From assembly GCA_020860205.1 (NCBI GenBank), contig JAJBUU010000051.1, positions 1 to 36,966 on the forward strand: a DNA stretch of 36,966 bases. The letters are read 5' to 3'. Shown here piece after piece: positions 1 through 8,136 of the stretch (its first letter is position 1; the number at the start of each line of letters is the position of its first letter). Below the pieces are notes generated by a model, which was not told where the DNA came from, searched no databases, and was given only the letters and a program-made list of their open reading frames with translations. Source of the stretch: Oscillospiraceae bacterium. GTDB lineage: Bacteria > Bacillota > Clostridia > Oscillospirales > Oscillospiraceae. The translations under genes and the position numbers were made by a program.

Positions 1-102
1 CTGGGTGCTCACATTCTGGGGACCTTTTGCGCTACTTTCATTTTACCGAAAACAATTACAGGTGATTTATCGAAAATTGAAGATTTTCTTATTGCAATTT
101 AA
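1..102 (+). CDS. C-terminal end of an unidentified ORF cut by the window edge
   Basis: Frame 1 is open from the first base to a TAA at 100-102 and encodes about 33 residues, ending GDLSKIEDFLIAI. The stretch is AT-rich compared with the housekeeping genes further right and could be the tail of a protein that starts outside the window. It is too short to assign to a family, and an open frame of this size can occur by chance. It lies next to an integrase remnant, so an accessory origin is possible but not shown. Confidence 0.25.
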   Translation: MGAHILGTFCATFILPKTITGDLSKIEDFLIAI

Positions 103-208
103 CATCGTTGCTTGTTATTTGGCTTTTGGAATTATCAAACAGCATGGGTCTTAACGTGCTTTGCCGCCATTTCCTGAGGTTCGCCGGTGAAATGGGCTAA
201 ACTTTGGG

Positions 209-511
209 CTAAATCCCATCAAAGGCGGACATGGAATTTTGCAGCGCTTCATCGGAAATCTCGGCGTAAATGTCCATCGTCACCTGAATGCTGGAATGTC
301 CCAACATCGTTTGAAGATGCTTTGGCGGAATCGCGTTGCTCTCAACGGCGCGGCTTGCGAAGCTGTGTCTCAATATGTGCGGCGACAAATGTGGAAGCAA
401 CAATGGCGGACGGTTTTCCTTATCGGCGGTTTCCGTTTCCGCCTTGTTGTAGCTTTTGGTGATTCGAGTGATTGCGTGGTTGACTACAGAGATGTAAAAT
501 GAAAAAGAATT
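209..511 (-). pseudogene. Tyrosine recombinase (integrase) C-terminal remnant
   Basis: The minus frame is open from 511 to the stop at 209-211, about 100 codons, and is closed upstream by a TAA at 512-514. It encodes the C-terminal catalytic end of a phage/Tn916-type integrase: LLPHLSPHILRHSFASR carries the HxxR box, LGHSSIQVTMDIYAE carries the LGH box and the catalytic Tyr. The preceding stretch with ITRITKSYNK resembles the same part of Tn916-like integrases. The N-terminal DNA-binding domains and first catalytic Arg region are absent, and no ATG with a ribosome site precedes the fragment; only a TTG lies at 403. This is best read as a decayed remnant of a mobile element. It could also be the 3' end of a gene disrupted by the AT-rich DNA between 511 and 620. 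Confidence 0.75.
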
Positions 512-619
512 TTAACGGAGACGCGCGAAACTGCGACGATGAGGGGGGGAGCGGAAGCGTCGGGGGCGAAAAGCCCACCGGACGGCCTGCGCGCGAAAAA
601 AAACAAAACGTAGCTTGCG

Positions 620-648
620 AAAAACACAGGCGGCGCATTGCGCCGCCT
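620..648 (-). terminator. Rho-independent terminator of the BspA/dockerin gene
   Basis: A perfect 9-bp stem (628-636 with 640-648, sequence AGGCGGCGC) closes a 3-nt loop. The minus transcript then runs into a U-rich stretch, the complement of the A run at 620-624. It lies about 30 bases after the stop of the minus gene that ends at 680. Confidence 0.8.
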
Positions 649-679
649 ATGTCTGGTTTCTGTGTGCTTATTCTGCCGC

Positions 680-2614
680 TCAATCCAGCGAGCTGATGAT
701 TTTGCCGATGTACTGTGCCAGCCTGGTCAAATCGCTGGCGTCCACGTTCCCGTCGCCGGTCACGTCCGCATTGACAAGGGAGGTTTCATCCTCCATTGTT
801 TCCACCTTGCCGACGTGCCGCGCCAAAATCGTCAGGTCGCTTGCGTTCACCTCGCCGTCGCCGTTCAGGTCGCCGGGGGTGGAATCGCCGGTTTCATCCT
901 CTGCGCCGGTGCTGTTGTAGTGGATGGTGGCGTCATAAAGCCAATCGTTATAACTGCCAATCTCAATTGCATTCCACTCATCCTCACTGCCGCTGTAGTA
1001 GATGTCAGTCAGGCTGCTGCACCAGCCAAATGCACTGCTATCAATGTAGACGGTACTGTTTGGTATTGTCACGCTTGTCAGGCTACTGCAATAATAGAAT
1101 GCATAACTGCCGATGGACGTGGCGCTGCTTGAAATCGTCACGCTCGTCAGACTGCTGCATTCTGAGAATACACCGTTGCCGATGGACGTGACGCTGTCCG
1201 GAATCATCACGCTTGTCAGATTGCTGCATCCGTAAAATGCATAGTCTCCAATGGAAGCTACGCTGTCCGAAATCGTGATGTACGTCAAATTTGAACAATA
1301 CATGAATGCCCCGTAGTCAACGGAGGTTACGCCGTCCTCAATCGCGACGTCAGTCAGACTGGTGCAGTCCTCAAATGCATAATCACTGATGGAAATCACG
1401 CTGCCCGGAATCGTAATGTGCGTCAGGTTGCTGGAACAGAACACATATTCGCCGATGCGGGTCACACTGTCCGGAATCTTAACATTCTGCAAAGTCCGGC
1501 AGGAAGCGAATGCATAATCCCATATGCCGGTTACGGTATCGGGGATAGCATAAACGCCATCCGTTTCCTCTCGTCTGGCCGGGTAACAAACCAGTTCCGA
1601 TTTATCTTTGCAGAACAGTACGCCGTCTGCGGAACAGTACGCCGGATTATCCTCCGAAACCAGAATTTCATCCAGATTTTCAGAAAATGCATAAGATGCA
1701 ACACCGGTTATACCCGCCGGAATTTCATAGCTTCCGGAAACATCTGCGCTTACTTTTATCAGCCAATTTCCAATATATAGGATACCATTTTCCCAGTTTG
1801 TATTATCATTGTAATATGCAGTACCGTCAAATGCGCTGTATCCAATTCTGGTCACGCTATCTCCCATCATGATTTCCGCCAGATGCTCACAGCCTACGAA
1901 CGCGCCGTTTCCTATTTCAACCACGCTGTCCGGAATGGTGACGCTTGTCAGATTGTAGCAATAATAATAGAACGACCATGCGCCGATGCAGGTTACACCA
2001 TCCGGAATCACATAAGAAACCGCTTCCCTTCCGGACGGATACCTGACCAGCGTGGATTTGTCCTTGCTGAACATTACGCCATCTTCAGAACAATAATACG
2101 GGTTATCCGGAGAAATCTGAATTTCAGTCAGGGCACTGCAATTAGGAAGGAACGGAAAACTGCCGATGTCGGTCACGCCGCTTCCGATGGTCATACTTGT
2201 CATCTCAATACAATACGCAAATGCCGCATCACCGATGGAGACAACGTTGTCCGGAATCGCAATGGATGTAAGAGAAACACACTTGTTAAATGCTTTTTCG
2301 CCGATGCTGACTACGCTGTTCCCAATCTCCACGTCCGTCAGACTGGTACACCATGAAAACGCATAGTCTCCAATACTGGTTACGCCGTCTTCGATAACAA
2401 CCGTCGTGATCTCCTCTGCCAGTGAATGCCATGGGGCATTGTTGTCTTCCATCTCCCCTGTCCCGCTGATAGTCAACACTCCGTCTTCCAACACCCATGT
2501 TAGGTTTTCCCCGCAGGTGCCGCTCGTTGCATCGTCCGCCAGCGCAGCGGTGGAAAACAGCACGGCCAGACTGAGCGTGAGCAGAAGTACCAACATAGTT
2601 TTTAGCTTTTGCAT
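680..2614 (-). CDS. Secreted BspA-type leucine-rich-repeat protein with C-terminal dockerin
   Basis: The 644-residue product starts with a signal peptide (KLKTMLVLLLTLSLAVLF, cleavage near ALA-DD at about 26). From about residue 50 to 560 it consists of LRR_5/BspA repeats of the form SIGDYAFYGCSNLTSVTIPD. The last about 65 residues form a type I dockerin with two calcium-binding loops, DLNGDGEVNASDLT and DVTGDGNVDASDLT, each followed by a short helix. BspA repeats are known from surface adhesins of gut and oral bacteria, and dockerins bind cohesins on scaffoldins or cell-surface proteins. A secreted or surface adhesion or complex-forming role is therefore inferred. No cohesin, glycosidase domain or sortase signal is present. 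The gene is less GC-rich than its neighbours and sits beside an integrase remnant, which fits acquisition by transfer. The ATG at 2614 is preceded by a GAGGAGAG ribosome site. Confidence 0.88.
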   Translation of the reverse strand: MQKLKTMLVLLLTLSLAVLFSTAALADDATSGTCGENLTWVLEDGVLTISGTGEMEDNNAPWHSLAEEITTVVIEDGVTSIGDYAFSWCTSLTDVEIGNSVVSIGEKAFNKCVSLTSIAIPDNVVSIGDAAFAYCIEMTSMTIGSGVTDIGSFPFLPNCSALTEIQISPDNPYYCSEDGVMFSKDKSTLVRYPSGREAVSYVIPDGVTCIGAWSFYYYCYNLTSVTIPDSVVEIGNGAFVGCEHLAEIMMGDSVTRIGYSAFDGTAYYNDNTNWENGILYIGNWLIKVSADVSGSYEIPAGITGVASYAFSENLDEILVSEDNPAYCSADGVLFCKDKSELVCYPARREETDGVYAIPDTVTGIWDYAFASCRTLQNVKIPDSVTRIGEYVFCSSNLTHITIPGSVISISDYAFEDCTSLTDVAIEDGVTSVDYGAFMYCSNLTYITISDSVASIGDYAFYGCSNLTSVMIPDSVTSIGNGVFSECSSLTSVTISSSATSIGSYAFYYCSSLTSVTIPNSTVYIDSSAFGWCSSLTDIYYSGSEDEWNAIEIGSYNDWLYDATIHYNSTGAEDETGDSTPGDLNGDGEVNASDLTILARHVGKVETMEDETSLVNADVTGDGNVDASDLTRLAQYIGKIISSLD

Positions 2615-2657
2615 AATAGTTCTCTCCTCTACAAAATCTTCTGAAAATGCTAATGCT

Positions 2658-2686
2658 ATTTTAATCTCTCTTTTTCAAAAAGTCAA
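2658..2686 (-). promoter_or_regulatory. Sigma-A-type promoter for the BspA/dockerin gene
   Basis: On the minus strand TTGACT (2686-2681) and TAAAAT (2663-2658) are separated by 17 bases, about 45 bases upstream of the ATG at 2614. Confidence 0.65.
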
Positions 2687-2718
2687 GGGCGCTTTTGCAC
2701 GTTTCGTCGTTGGGGGTG

Positions 2719-2766
2719 GGTTTCGCTCCTGCCGATTTATGCGGCGGCGCCTTAAAAATAAATGCT
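2719..2766 (+). repeat. Dispersed intergenic repeat, copy A (CTCCTGCCGATTTATGCGG module)
   Basis: The block contains GGTTTCGCTCCTGCC, then GATTTATGCGG, then CTTAAAAATAAATGCT. The same modules recur at 26784-26824 in this orientation and at 21924-21963 inverted. It is non-coding, upstream of the pheS promoter. Confidence 0.7.
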
Positions 2767-2794
2767 GCTGTCCCGAAATCCACGGATTCCGCTC

Positions 2795-2823
2795 TTGCAT
2801 TTTGGCACGGCGGGGATTATAAT
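2795..2823 (+). promoter_or_regulatory. Promoter of pheST
   Basis: TTGCAT (2795-2800) and TATAAT (2818-2823) are 17 bases apart. Transcription would start near 2830 and give a leader of about 380 bases before pheS. Confidence 0.7.
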
Positions 2824-2829
2824 ACAAAA

Positions 2830-3165
2830 AGCGCCGTATAAAATGCGACTGTGGCGGCTGGCGGTCATTTTTGTGCCAGCCGCGCTTTGCCGAAGGATGC
2901 GGTGCTGCCTGAAACCTGTTATCGGCTGTGAACGGGAAAATGCCGCCGGAAGGTTCCACTGACAGAGAAGGGCGCCGCACATTTTTTGCGCGGCTGAAAG
3001 CGCCCCGGTGGAGCGGACGGCTGTTCGCCCGGAAGCCCCGGCCAATCCCCGGCGGGTGCGCCCGTTAAAGCGCGAAAAGCGCGGCGCTTCGGCGTCGAAT
3101 GCGGGTGGTACCGCGGAAGGCTCTGTCTTTCGTCCTGTATGCGGGGCGGGGCAGGCTTTTTTATT
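2830..3165 (+). promoter_or_regulatory. T-box leader controlling pheST
   Basis: The T-box core GGGTGGTACCGCGG at 3103-3116 is the conserved antiterminator element that pairs with the uncharged tRNA acceptor end. It is followed by a G/U-rich terminator stem (about 3118-3156) and a run of six T at 3157-3162. Upstream lies a Stem I-like region from about 2962 (GACAGAGAAGG). A 9-bp hairpin (GCGGCTGGC, 2854-2862 with 2875-2883) sits at the 5' end. From the downstream genes the sensed tRNA should be tRNA-Phe; I could not place the specifier codon with certainty, although a TTC lies near 3023. Low tRNA-Phe charging would favour readthrough into pheS. Confidence 0.85.
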
Positions 3166-3213
3166 TTCATTCATCTACAAAAAAGCTACAAAAGGCGAAA
3201 GGAAACAAACAAC

Positions 3214-4239
3214 ATGAAAGAACGCTTGAAGGAGTTGCGGGAAACGTCTCTTGCGGCGATCCACAGCGCGGAAAACACTGCGGCGCTGGAGCAGCTTCGG
3301 GTCAAATATCTCGGCAAAAAGGGCGAGCTGACAGCGCTGCTCAAGCAGATGGGCCGCCTTTCCGCAGAGGAGCGCCCCGTGATGGGGCAGCTTGCGAACG
3401 AGGTGCGCAGCGCGCTGGAGGATACGCTGGAACAGTGCCGCATCAGGCTGGAGGAGCAGGCGCTGGCCCGTCGGCTGGAAGCGGAGGCGCTGGATGTGAC
3501 GATCCCCGGAGAGACGCACACACCGGGTCACCGTCATCCGATGTACATTGTGCTGGATGAAATCGAGCGTATTTTTATCGGTATGGGCTTCTCCGTGTTG
3601 GACGGCGGCGAGGTGGAAACCGCGGACTACAATTTTACCAGGCTGAATACCGATGACGCGCACCCTGCGCGGGAGTGGAGCGACACATTTTATTTTACGG
3701 AGGACAGCAGCATCCTGCTGCGCACGCAGACATCTCCGATGCAGGTTCATGCGATGGAGAGCCGCACCCTGCCGATCCGCATGATCGCGCCGGGACGGGT
3801 CTACCGCAAGGACGAGGTGGACGCGACGCACTCCCCGATGTTCCACCAGATCGAAGGCATGGCCATCGACCGCGGCGTGACGATGGGCGACCTGAAGGGG
3901 ACGCTGAACGAGGTCGTGCGGCGGCTTTACGGCGAGAACACCGTCACGCGCTTCCGCCCACATCATTTCCCGTTTACGGAGCCGAGCTGCGAGATGGACG
4001 TGCAGTGCCACAAGTGCGGCGGGCGCGGCTGCCCCACCTGCAAGGGCGAGGGCTGGATCGAGATATTGGGCGCAGGCATGATACATCCAAAGGTTTTGCA
4101 GGGCTGCGGCATCAATACGGACGTTTATTCCGGCTGGGCGTTTGGCATGGGGCTGGAACGGCTGGCGCTGCGGCGCTTCCAAATCAGCGACCTGCGGCTG
4201 ATTTTTGAAAATGATGTGCGCTTTTTGGAGCAGTTTTGA
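3214..4239 (+). CDS. pheS: Phenylalanine--tRNA ligase alpha subunit
   Basis: The 341-residue protein is the catalytic alpha subunit of the (alpha-beta)2 PheRS that charges tRNA-Phe in the cytoplasm. An N-terminal coiled coil (about 1-90) is followed by the class II core: the motif 2 region contains GRVYRKDEVDATHSPMFHQ (about 188-206) and motif 3 is GMGLERLALRRF near 315-326. The cysteine cluster CHKCGGRGCPTCKGEGW is common in Bacillota PheS. The ATG at 3214 has AAAGGA about 10 bases upstream; an upstream in-frame ATG at 3139 would fall inside the T-box terminator, so it is rejected. pheT follows 18 bases later. Length and order are normal. Confidence 0.97.
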   Translation: MKERLKELRETSLAAIHSAENTAALEQLRVKYLGKKGELTALLKQMGRLSAEERPVMGQLANEVRSALEDTLEQCRIRLEEQALARRLEAEALDVTIPGETHTPGHRHPMYIVLDEIERIFIGMGFSVLDGGEVETADYNFTRLNTDDAHPAREWSDTFYFTEDSSILLRTQTSPMQVHAMESRTLPIRMIAPGRVYRKDEVDATHSPMFHQIEGMAIDRGVTMGDLKGTLNEVVRRLYGENTVTRFRPHHFPFTEPSCEMDVQCHKCGGRGCPTCKGEGWIEILGAGMIHPKVLQGCGINTDVYSGWAFGMGLERLALRRFQISDLRLIFENDVRFLEQF

Positions 4240-4257
4240 GGAAGGGGGAGCGGAATC

Positions 4258-6660
4258 ATGTTATTGAGCAGAAATTGGCTGAATGAGTTTGTGGACGTTT
4301 CCGATATTTCGGATCACGCCTTTTCCGAAGATATGACCCTGTCCGGCAGCAAGGTGGAAACGGTCGCGCGCCCGGACGCGGAGATCAGCGGCGTGGTCGT
4401 GGGGCAGATCCTGGAGATGGTCCGCCACGAAAACAGCGATCATATGTGGGTCTGCCAGATCGACGTGGGCGGCGCGGAGCCGATCCAGGTCGTCACCGGC
4501 GCGCAGAACCAGAAGGTCGGGGATTTTGTCCCCGTTGCGCTGCCGGGAGCGTCGCTGCCCGGCGGCAAGGTGATTGAACGCGGGACACTGCGCGGCGTAG
4601 AATCGAACGGAATGTGCTGTTCCTATCAGGAGCTTGGTATGACAGACCGGGACTGGCCGCACTCCGTCGTGGATGGGCTGTTCATCCTGAACAGCGACCC
4701 GGATTTGGCGGCGGAGGCGCCCGCGCCCGGTACGCCCATCGCCACGGCGCTGCATTTGGATGACAGCGTGGTAGAGTTTGAAATCACGCCAAACCGCCCG
4801 GACTGCCTTTCCATCATCGGACTGGCGCGCGAGGTGGCGGCGACGTATGACCGCACGCTTTGGCTGCACACGCCGCCGCGCACGGAAGGCACGGGCGAGA
4901 TGGAATCGCTGGTGCGCATCGACGATGAAGCGCCCGCACTCTGCCCGCGCTACACCGCGCGGCTGGTCAGGAATGTGAAGATCGCGCCCTCTCCGCTCTG
5001 GCTGCGCGAGCGGCTGCGCGCTGGCGGCGTGCGTCCCATCAACAACATCGTGGACATCACGAACTATGTCATGCTGGAATATGGACAGCCGATGCACGCC
5101 TTTGACTTCTCCTGCGTGGATGGCGGACACATCATCATCCGCGAAGCGCGCGCGGGCGAGTCCATTCAGACGCTGGACGGGAAGGATCACGCGCTCTCCG
5201 CCGGAATGCTTTGCATCTGCGACGAGCACAAGCCTGTCTGCGTTGCGGGCGTGATGGGCGGCGCAAACAGCGAAATTGTCGGGGATACCGCAATGGTGCT
5301 GTTTGAGTGCGCCAATTTCAACGGCCCCTCCGTCCGCCGCACCGCAGCGGCGCTGGGGATGCGTACAGACGCTTCCGCGCGTTACGAAAAGGGACTTGAC
5401 CCCCAGTGTACCGTGCTGGCCGTGGAGCGCGCCTGCGAGCTGGTGGCTCTGCTGGGCGCGGGCGAAGTGGTGGACGGCATGATCGACATCCTGCCCGCCC
5501 CACTGCACGAAACCACGCTGGCGCTGGAGCCGGAGAAAATCAACGCCCTGCTTGGCACGGACATTGCACCGGAGGAGATGCGGCGCATTTTGGAGCGGCT
5601 GCGCTTTGCCGTGGACGCGGATGATACCGTCCACGTCCCTTCATGGCGCGGCGATGTGGCGCATTATTCCGACATCGCGGAGGAGGTCGCGCGCTTTTAT
5701 GGTTACAACCGCATTCCCGTCACGCTGCTGCGCGGCGATACCACCTGCGGCGGCTATACGCCGGAGCAACAGACAGAGAGCGCGCTGGGCGAATGCTGCC
5801 GTGCGCTGGGCTATGACGAGATCATCACCTATTCCTTTATCAGTCCCGGATGCTATGACAAAATCCGCTGGGTTGCGGACGACCCGCGCCGGGACAGCCT
5901 GAAAATTTTGAACCCGCTGGGGGAGGATACCTCCATCATGCGCACCAGCGTGCTGCCGAGTATGTTGGAGATTTTGGCGCGGAATTACAGCTTCCGCAAT
6001 ACAAACGTGCGCCTTTACGAAATCGGACGCATTTATAACCGCCGTCCGGACGGACTGGCCGACGAGCCAAAGGTGCTGGTCTTGGGCGCTTACGGCGGGA
6101 TGGACTTTTATCGGCTGAAGGGCGCGGTGGAAACGCTGCTGCGCGTCCTGCGCATCCCGGACGTTCGCTTTGCCGCCGAACGGGATAATCCGTCCTATCA
6201 CCCCGGACGCTGCGCCGTGGTCCTTGCGGCGGATGGCACGGAGCTGGGTGTACTGGGACAGGTGCATCCGCTTGTGGCGAAAAATTATGGTGTGGAGGAG
6301 GAGCTTTACTGCGCGGAGCTGCGCTTTGACCGGCTGTTTGCACGCACAGGCGCGACCCCGGTTTATGTGCCGCTGCCGCGGTTCCCGGCGGTCACCCGCG
6401 ACCTGAGCGTGACCTGCGCGGAGGAGGTCACGGTGGCGCAGCTGGCGGAGGAGATCCGCGCAAACGGCGCGCCCTATCTGGAGCGGGCGGATTTTGTGGA
6501 GGTTTATCGCGGTGCGCCGGTGCCGCCGGGACGCAAATCTGTCACCTTCTCGCTCTCCCTGCGCGCGGATGACCAGACGCTCACCGTGGAACACGCAGAC
6601 GCTGCGATGGCCGCGATCCTCTCCGGACTGGAGCGCACACTGGACGCACACATACGCTGA
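4258..6660 (+). CDS. pheT: Phenylalanine--tRNA ligase beta subunit
   Basis: At 800 residues this is a full-length bacterial PheT. The N-terminal EMAP/OB tRNA-binding domain covers about 40-150 (VVGQILEMVRHENSDHMWVC). The B3/B4 editing domain lies around 210-390 with the PINNIVDITNYVMLEYGQPMH segment. A B5 domain and a catalytic-like core follow, and a C-terminal ferredoxin-fold anticodon-binding domain covers about 705-800 (PLPRFPAVTRDLSVTC). It partners PheS and edits mischarged Tyr-tRNA-Phe. GGGGGAG ahead of the ATG is a clear ribosome site. It is co-transcribed with pheS under the T-box. No obvious terminator follows in 6661-6719. Confidence 0.97.
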   Translation: MLLSRNWLNEFVDVSDISDHAFSEDMTLSGSKVETVARPDAEISGVVVGQILEMVRHENSDHMWVCQIDVGGAEPIQVVTGAQNQKVGDFVPVALPGASLPGGKVIERGTLRGVESNGMCCSYQELGMTDRDWPHSVVDGLFILNSDPDLAAEAPAPGTPIATALHLDDSVVEFEITPNRPDCLSIIGLAREVAATYDRTLWLHTPPRTEGTGEMESLVRIDDEAPALCPRYTARLVRNVKIAPSPLWLRERLRAGGVRPINNIVDITNYVMLEYGQPMHAFDFSCVDGGHIIIREARAGESIQTLDGKDHALSAGMLCICDEHKPVCVAGVMGGANSEIVGDTAMVLFECANFNGPSVRRTAAALGMRTDASARYEKGLDPQCTVLAVERACELVALLGAGEVVDGMIDILPAPLHETTLALEPEKINALLGTDIAPEEMRRILERLRFAVDADDTVHVPSWRGDVAHYSDIAEEVARFYGYNRIPVTLLRGDTTCGGYTPEQQTESALGECCRALGYDEIITYSFISPGCYDKIRWVADDPRRDSLKILNPLGEDTSIMRTSVLPSMLEILARNYSFRNTNVRLYEIGRIYNRRPDGLADEPKVLVLGAYGGMDFYRLKGAVETLLRVLRIPDVRFAAERDNPSYHPGRCAVVLAADGTELGVLGQVHPLVAKNYGVEEELYCAELRFDRLFARTGATPVYVPLPRFPAVTRDLSVTCAEEVTVAQLAEEIRANGAPYLERADFVEVYRGAPVPPGRKSVTFSLSLRADDQTLTVEHADAAMAAILSGLERTLDAHIR

Positions 6661-6719
6661 GTCCCTGCGCGTTGCGGTATCTTCCCGAAAAATGTAACGC
6701 AAACGTAATATTTCGCGGC

Positions 6720-6768
6720 TTTACACGCGCAGATTTTCTGATATAATAGCCATATAGAGGCTGTTATA
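6720..6768 (+). promoter_or_regulatory. Promoter of ireB with an overlapping inverted repeat
   Basis: TTTACA (6720-6725) and TATAAT (6742-6747) are 16 bases apart. The -10 box is inside an imperfect inverted repeat, TATAATAGCC (6742-6751) and GGCTGTTATA (6759-6768), which could be a regulator site or a 5' mRNA stem. The rest of 6661-6939 shows nothing else recognisable. Confidence 0.55.
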
Positions 6769-6939
6769 TTGCATAATCGCCGCGGTGAGACGGCATATTC
6801 AGATTAACATATAATCAATAATCGTGCCGCGCGAGCGATAAGTGCAGTATTGTCTGCCCCAAAAGCAGAAGAATACATCAGAAAATCTGAAGCGCATCCG
6901 CCGGAACAGTCCCGCGGACGGAAAGGAGCCGTTTGAACA

Positions 6940-7182
6940 ATGGAAGACGCAACCATTCGATTTACAACCGTTGACAGCAAGACTGAGATGAAGGAGATTT
7001 TGTCTTCCGTTTATAATGCGCTTCTGGTCAAGGGTTACAATCCGATCAACCAGCTTGTGGGTTATATCCTCTCGGAGGACCCCACCTACATCACCAACTA
7101 CAACGGTGCGCGCAGCCAGATCACCCGCATTGACCGTGATGAGCTGTTGCAGGAGCTGCTTTCCAATTATCTGGGAATATGA
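6940..7182 (+). CDS. ireB: IreB family regulatory phosphoprotein (UPF0297)
   Basis: The 80-residue protein matches the IreB family along its whole length: an N-terminal DATIRFTTVD segment, YNALLVKGYNPINQLVGYIL, and SQITRIDRDELLQELLSNYL. In Enterococcus faecalis IreB is a substrate of the PASTA kinase IreK and affects cephalosporin resistance; phosphorylation is on N-terminal threonines, and Thr5 here lies in the matching stretch (from memory of the family). AAAGGAG lies 10 bases before the ATG. In many Bacillota ireB follows alaS directly; here alaS is nearby but in a separate minus-strand operon, so ireB has its own promoter and terminator. Confidence 0.95.
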   Translation: MEDATIRFTTVDSKTEMKEILSSVYNALLVKGYNPINQLVGYILSEDPTYITNYNGARSQITRIDRDELLQELLSNYLGI

Positions 7183-7244
7183 AGGCTCGTCAGGCACGGT
7201 TCCAGCGGTCAGTTTCAGCGCGGCGTGGGTCGGAAACATAATGA

Positions 7245-7287
7245 AAATCCCCCGTGAAGTCCCAATGGGGCTCACGGGGGATTTTTT
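7245..7287 (+). terminator. Rho-independent terminator of ireB
   Basis: A perfect 13-bp stem (7245-7257 with 7272-7284) encloses a 14-nt loop and is followed by T residues to 7287. It lies between the convergent ireB and rsmE; the few A residues on its left side might give weak termination for rsmE too. Confidence 0.9.
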
Positions 7288-7323
7288 GTATTTTCAGTGA
7301 AATGCCTGCGTTCCCGCTGCTGC

Positions 7324-8064
7324 CTATAGTTCCCCGGCTGCATACAGCAGCGCGGTCAGGGCGGCGACGGGCGCGGTTTCGCAGCGCAGGATGCGCGGGC
7401 CGATGCTGCAAAGCGGAAAGCCGATTTTGGCGGCCATATCCGCCTCATATGCCTCAAAACCGCCCTCCGGCCCCGTCAGGATCGCGGCGGAGCGAACGGA
7501 AGACGCCCGTGGTTCCAGCACGTCCCGCAGCGGTGTGCGCGTCCCCGTTTCGTAGAGAAAGAGCGGAAGCTCGGTTTTGGCAGCGGCATCCAGCGCCGAA
7601 ACAAAGTCCGGCACGGCGCGCAGCGACGGGATTACACCGCGCCCGGACTGCTTGGCGGCTTCCTCCGCAATGCGCTGCCAGCGCAGCAGCTTTTTTTCCA
7701 TGCCCTGCGCGTCCGGCGTGGCCACGCAGCGGTGGCTGCGGAAAAAGACGATTTCCGCAGCGCCGCATTCCGTGCATTTTTGCACGATATAGTCGCTGCG
7801 CTCACCCTGCTTGGGCAATCCGGCCAGTATGGTACAGTGCAGTCGCGGTTCCGCCGGACTGGGGACGCTTTCCAGAACCTCCGCCTCCACTTCCTCCGGA
7901 CTGATGCGCCGGATGGTGCAATGGTGGTCGGTGCGGTCACCGTCACAGACGATGATGCGATCTCCCACGCGCAGACGCAGCACCTTTGCGTGCGCGGCGT
8001 TTGCGCCGGTCAGACGCACAGCGCCGTCTGCAATGTTGGCTCCCATGATAAAAAATCTTGCCAT
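7324..8064 (-). CDS. rsmE: 16S rRNA (uracil(1498)-N(3))-methyltransferase
   Basis: The 246-residue protein is an RsmE of normal length: an N-terminal PUA-like RNA-binding domain (about 1-70, HAKVLRLRVGDRIIVCDG) and a SPOUT methyltransferase domain. The SPOUT knot motifs include LTGPEGGFEAYE (about 195-206) and the SAM-binding IGPRILRCETAPVAAL near 220-235. It methylates U1498 of 16S rRNA in the assembled 30S subunit using SAM. It is the last gene of the alaS-hinT-rsmE series, 72 bases after hinT. The ATG at 8064 has AAAGGGG about 11 bases upstream. Confidence 0.94.
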   Translation of the reverse strand: MARFFIMGANIADGAVRLTGANAAHAKVLRLRVGDRIIVCDGDRTDHHCTIRRISPEEVEAEVLESVPSPAEPRLHCTILAGLPKQGERSDYIVQKCTECGAAEIVFFRSHRCVATPDAQGMEKKLLRWQRIAEEAAKQSGRGVIPSLRAVPDFVSALDAAAKTELPLFLYETGTRTPLRDVLEPRASSVRSAAILTGPEGGFEAYEADMAAKIGFPLCSIGPRILRCETAPVAALTALLYAAGEL

Positions 8065-8136
8065 GATACGCAGTTCCCCTTTGTCTTTTTCTGCGGTTAT
8101 GAATCAAAAAGCGTCGTTTCCACGGAACGCGCGGCG

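Noticed and set aside
3175-4182. Long antisense open frame opposite pheS (and similar ones opposite pheT, alaS, pilB and others).
   Set aside because: They are reverse-frame shadows common in GC-rich genes: Arg/His/Ala-rich, no ribosome sites, no family match.
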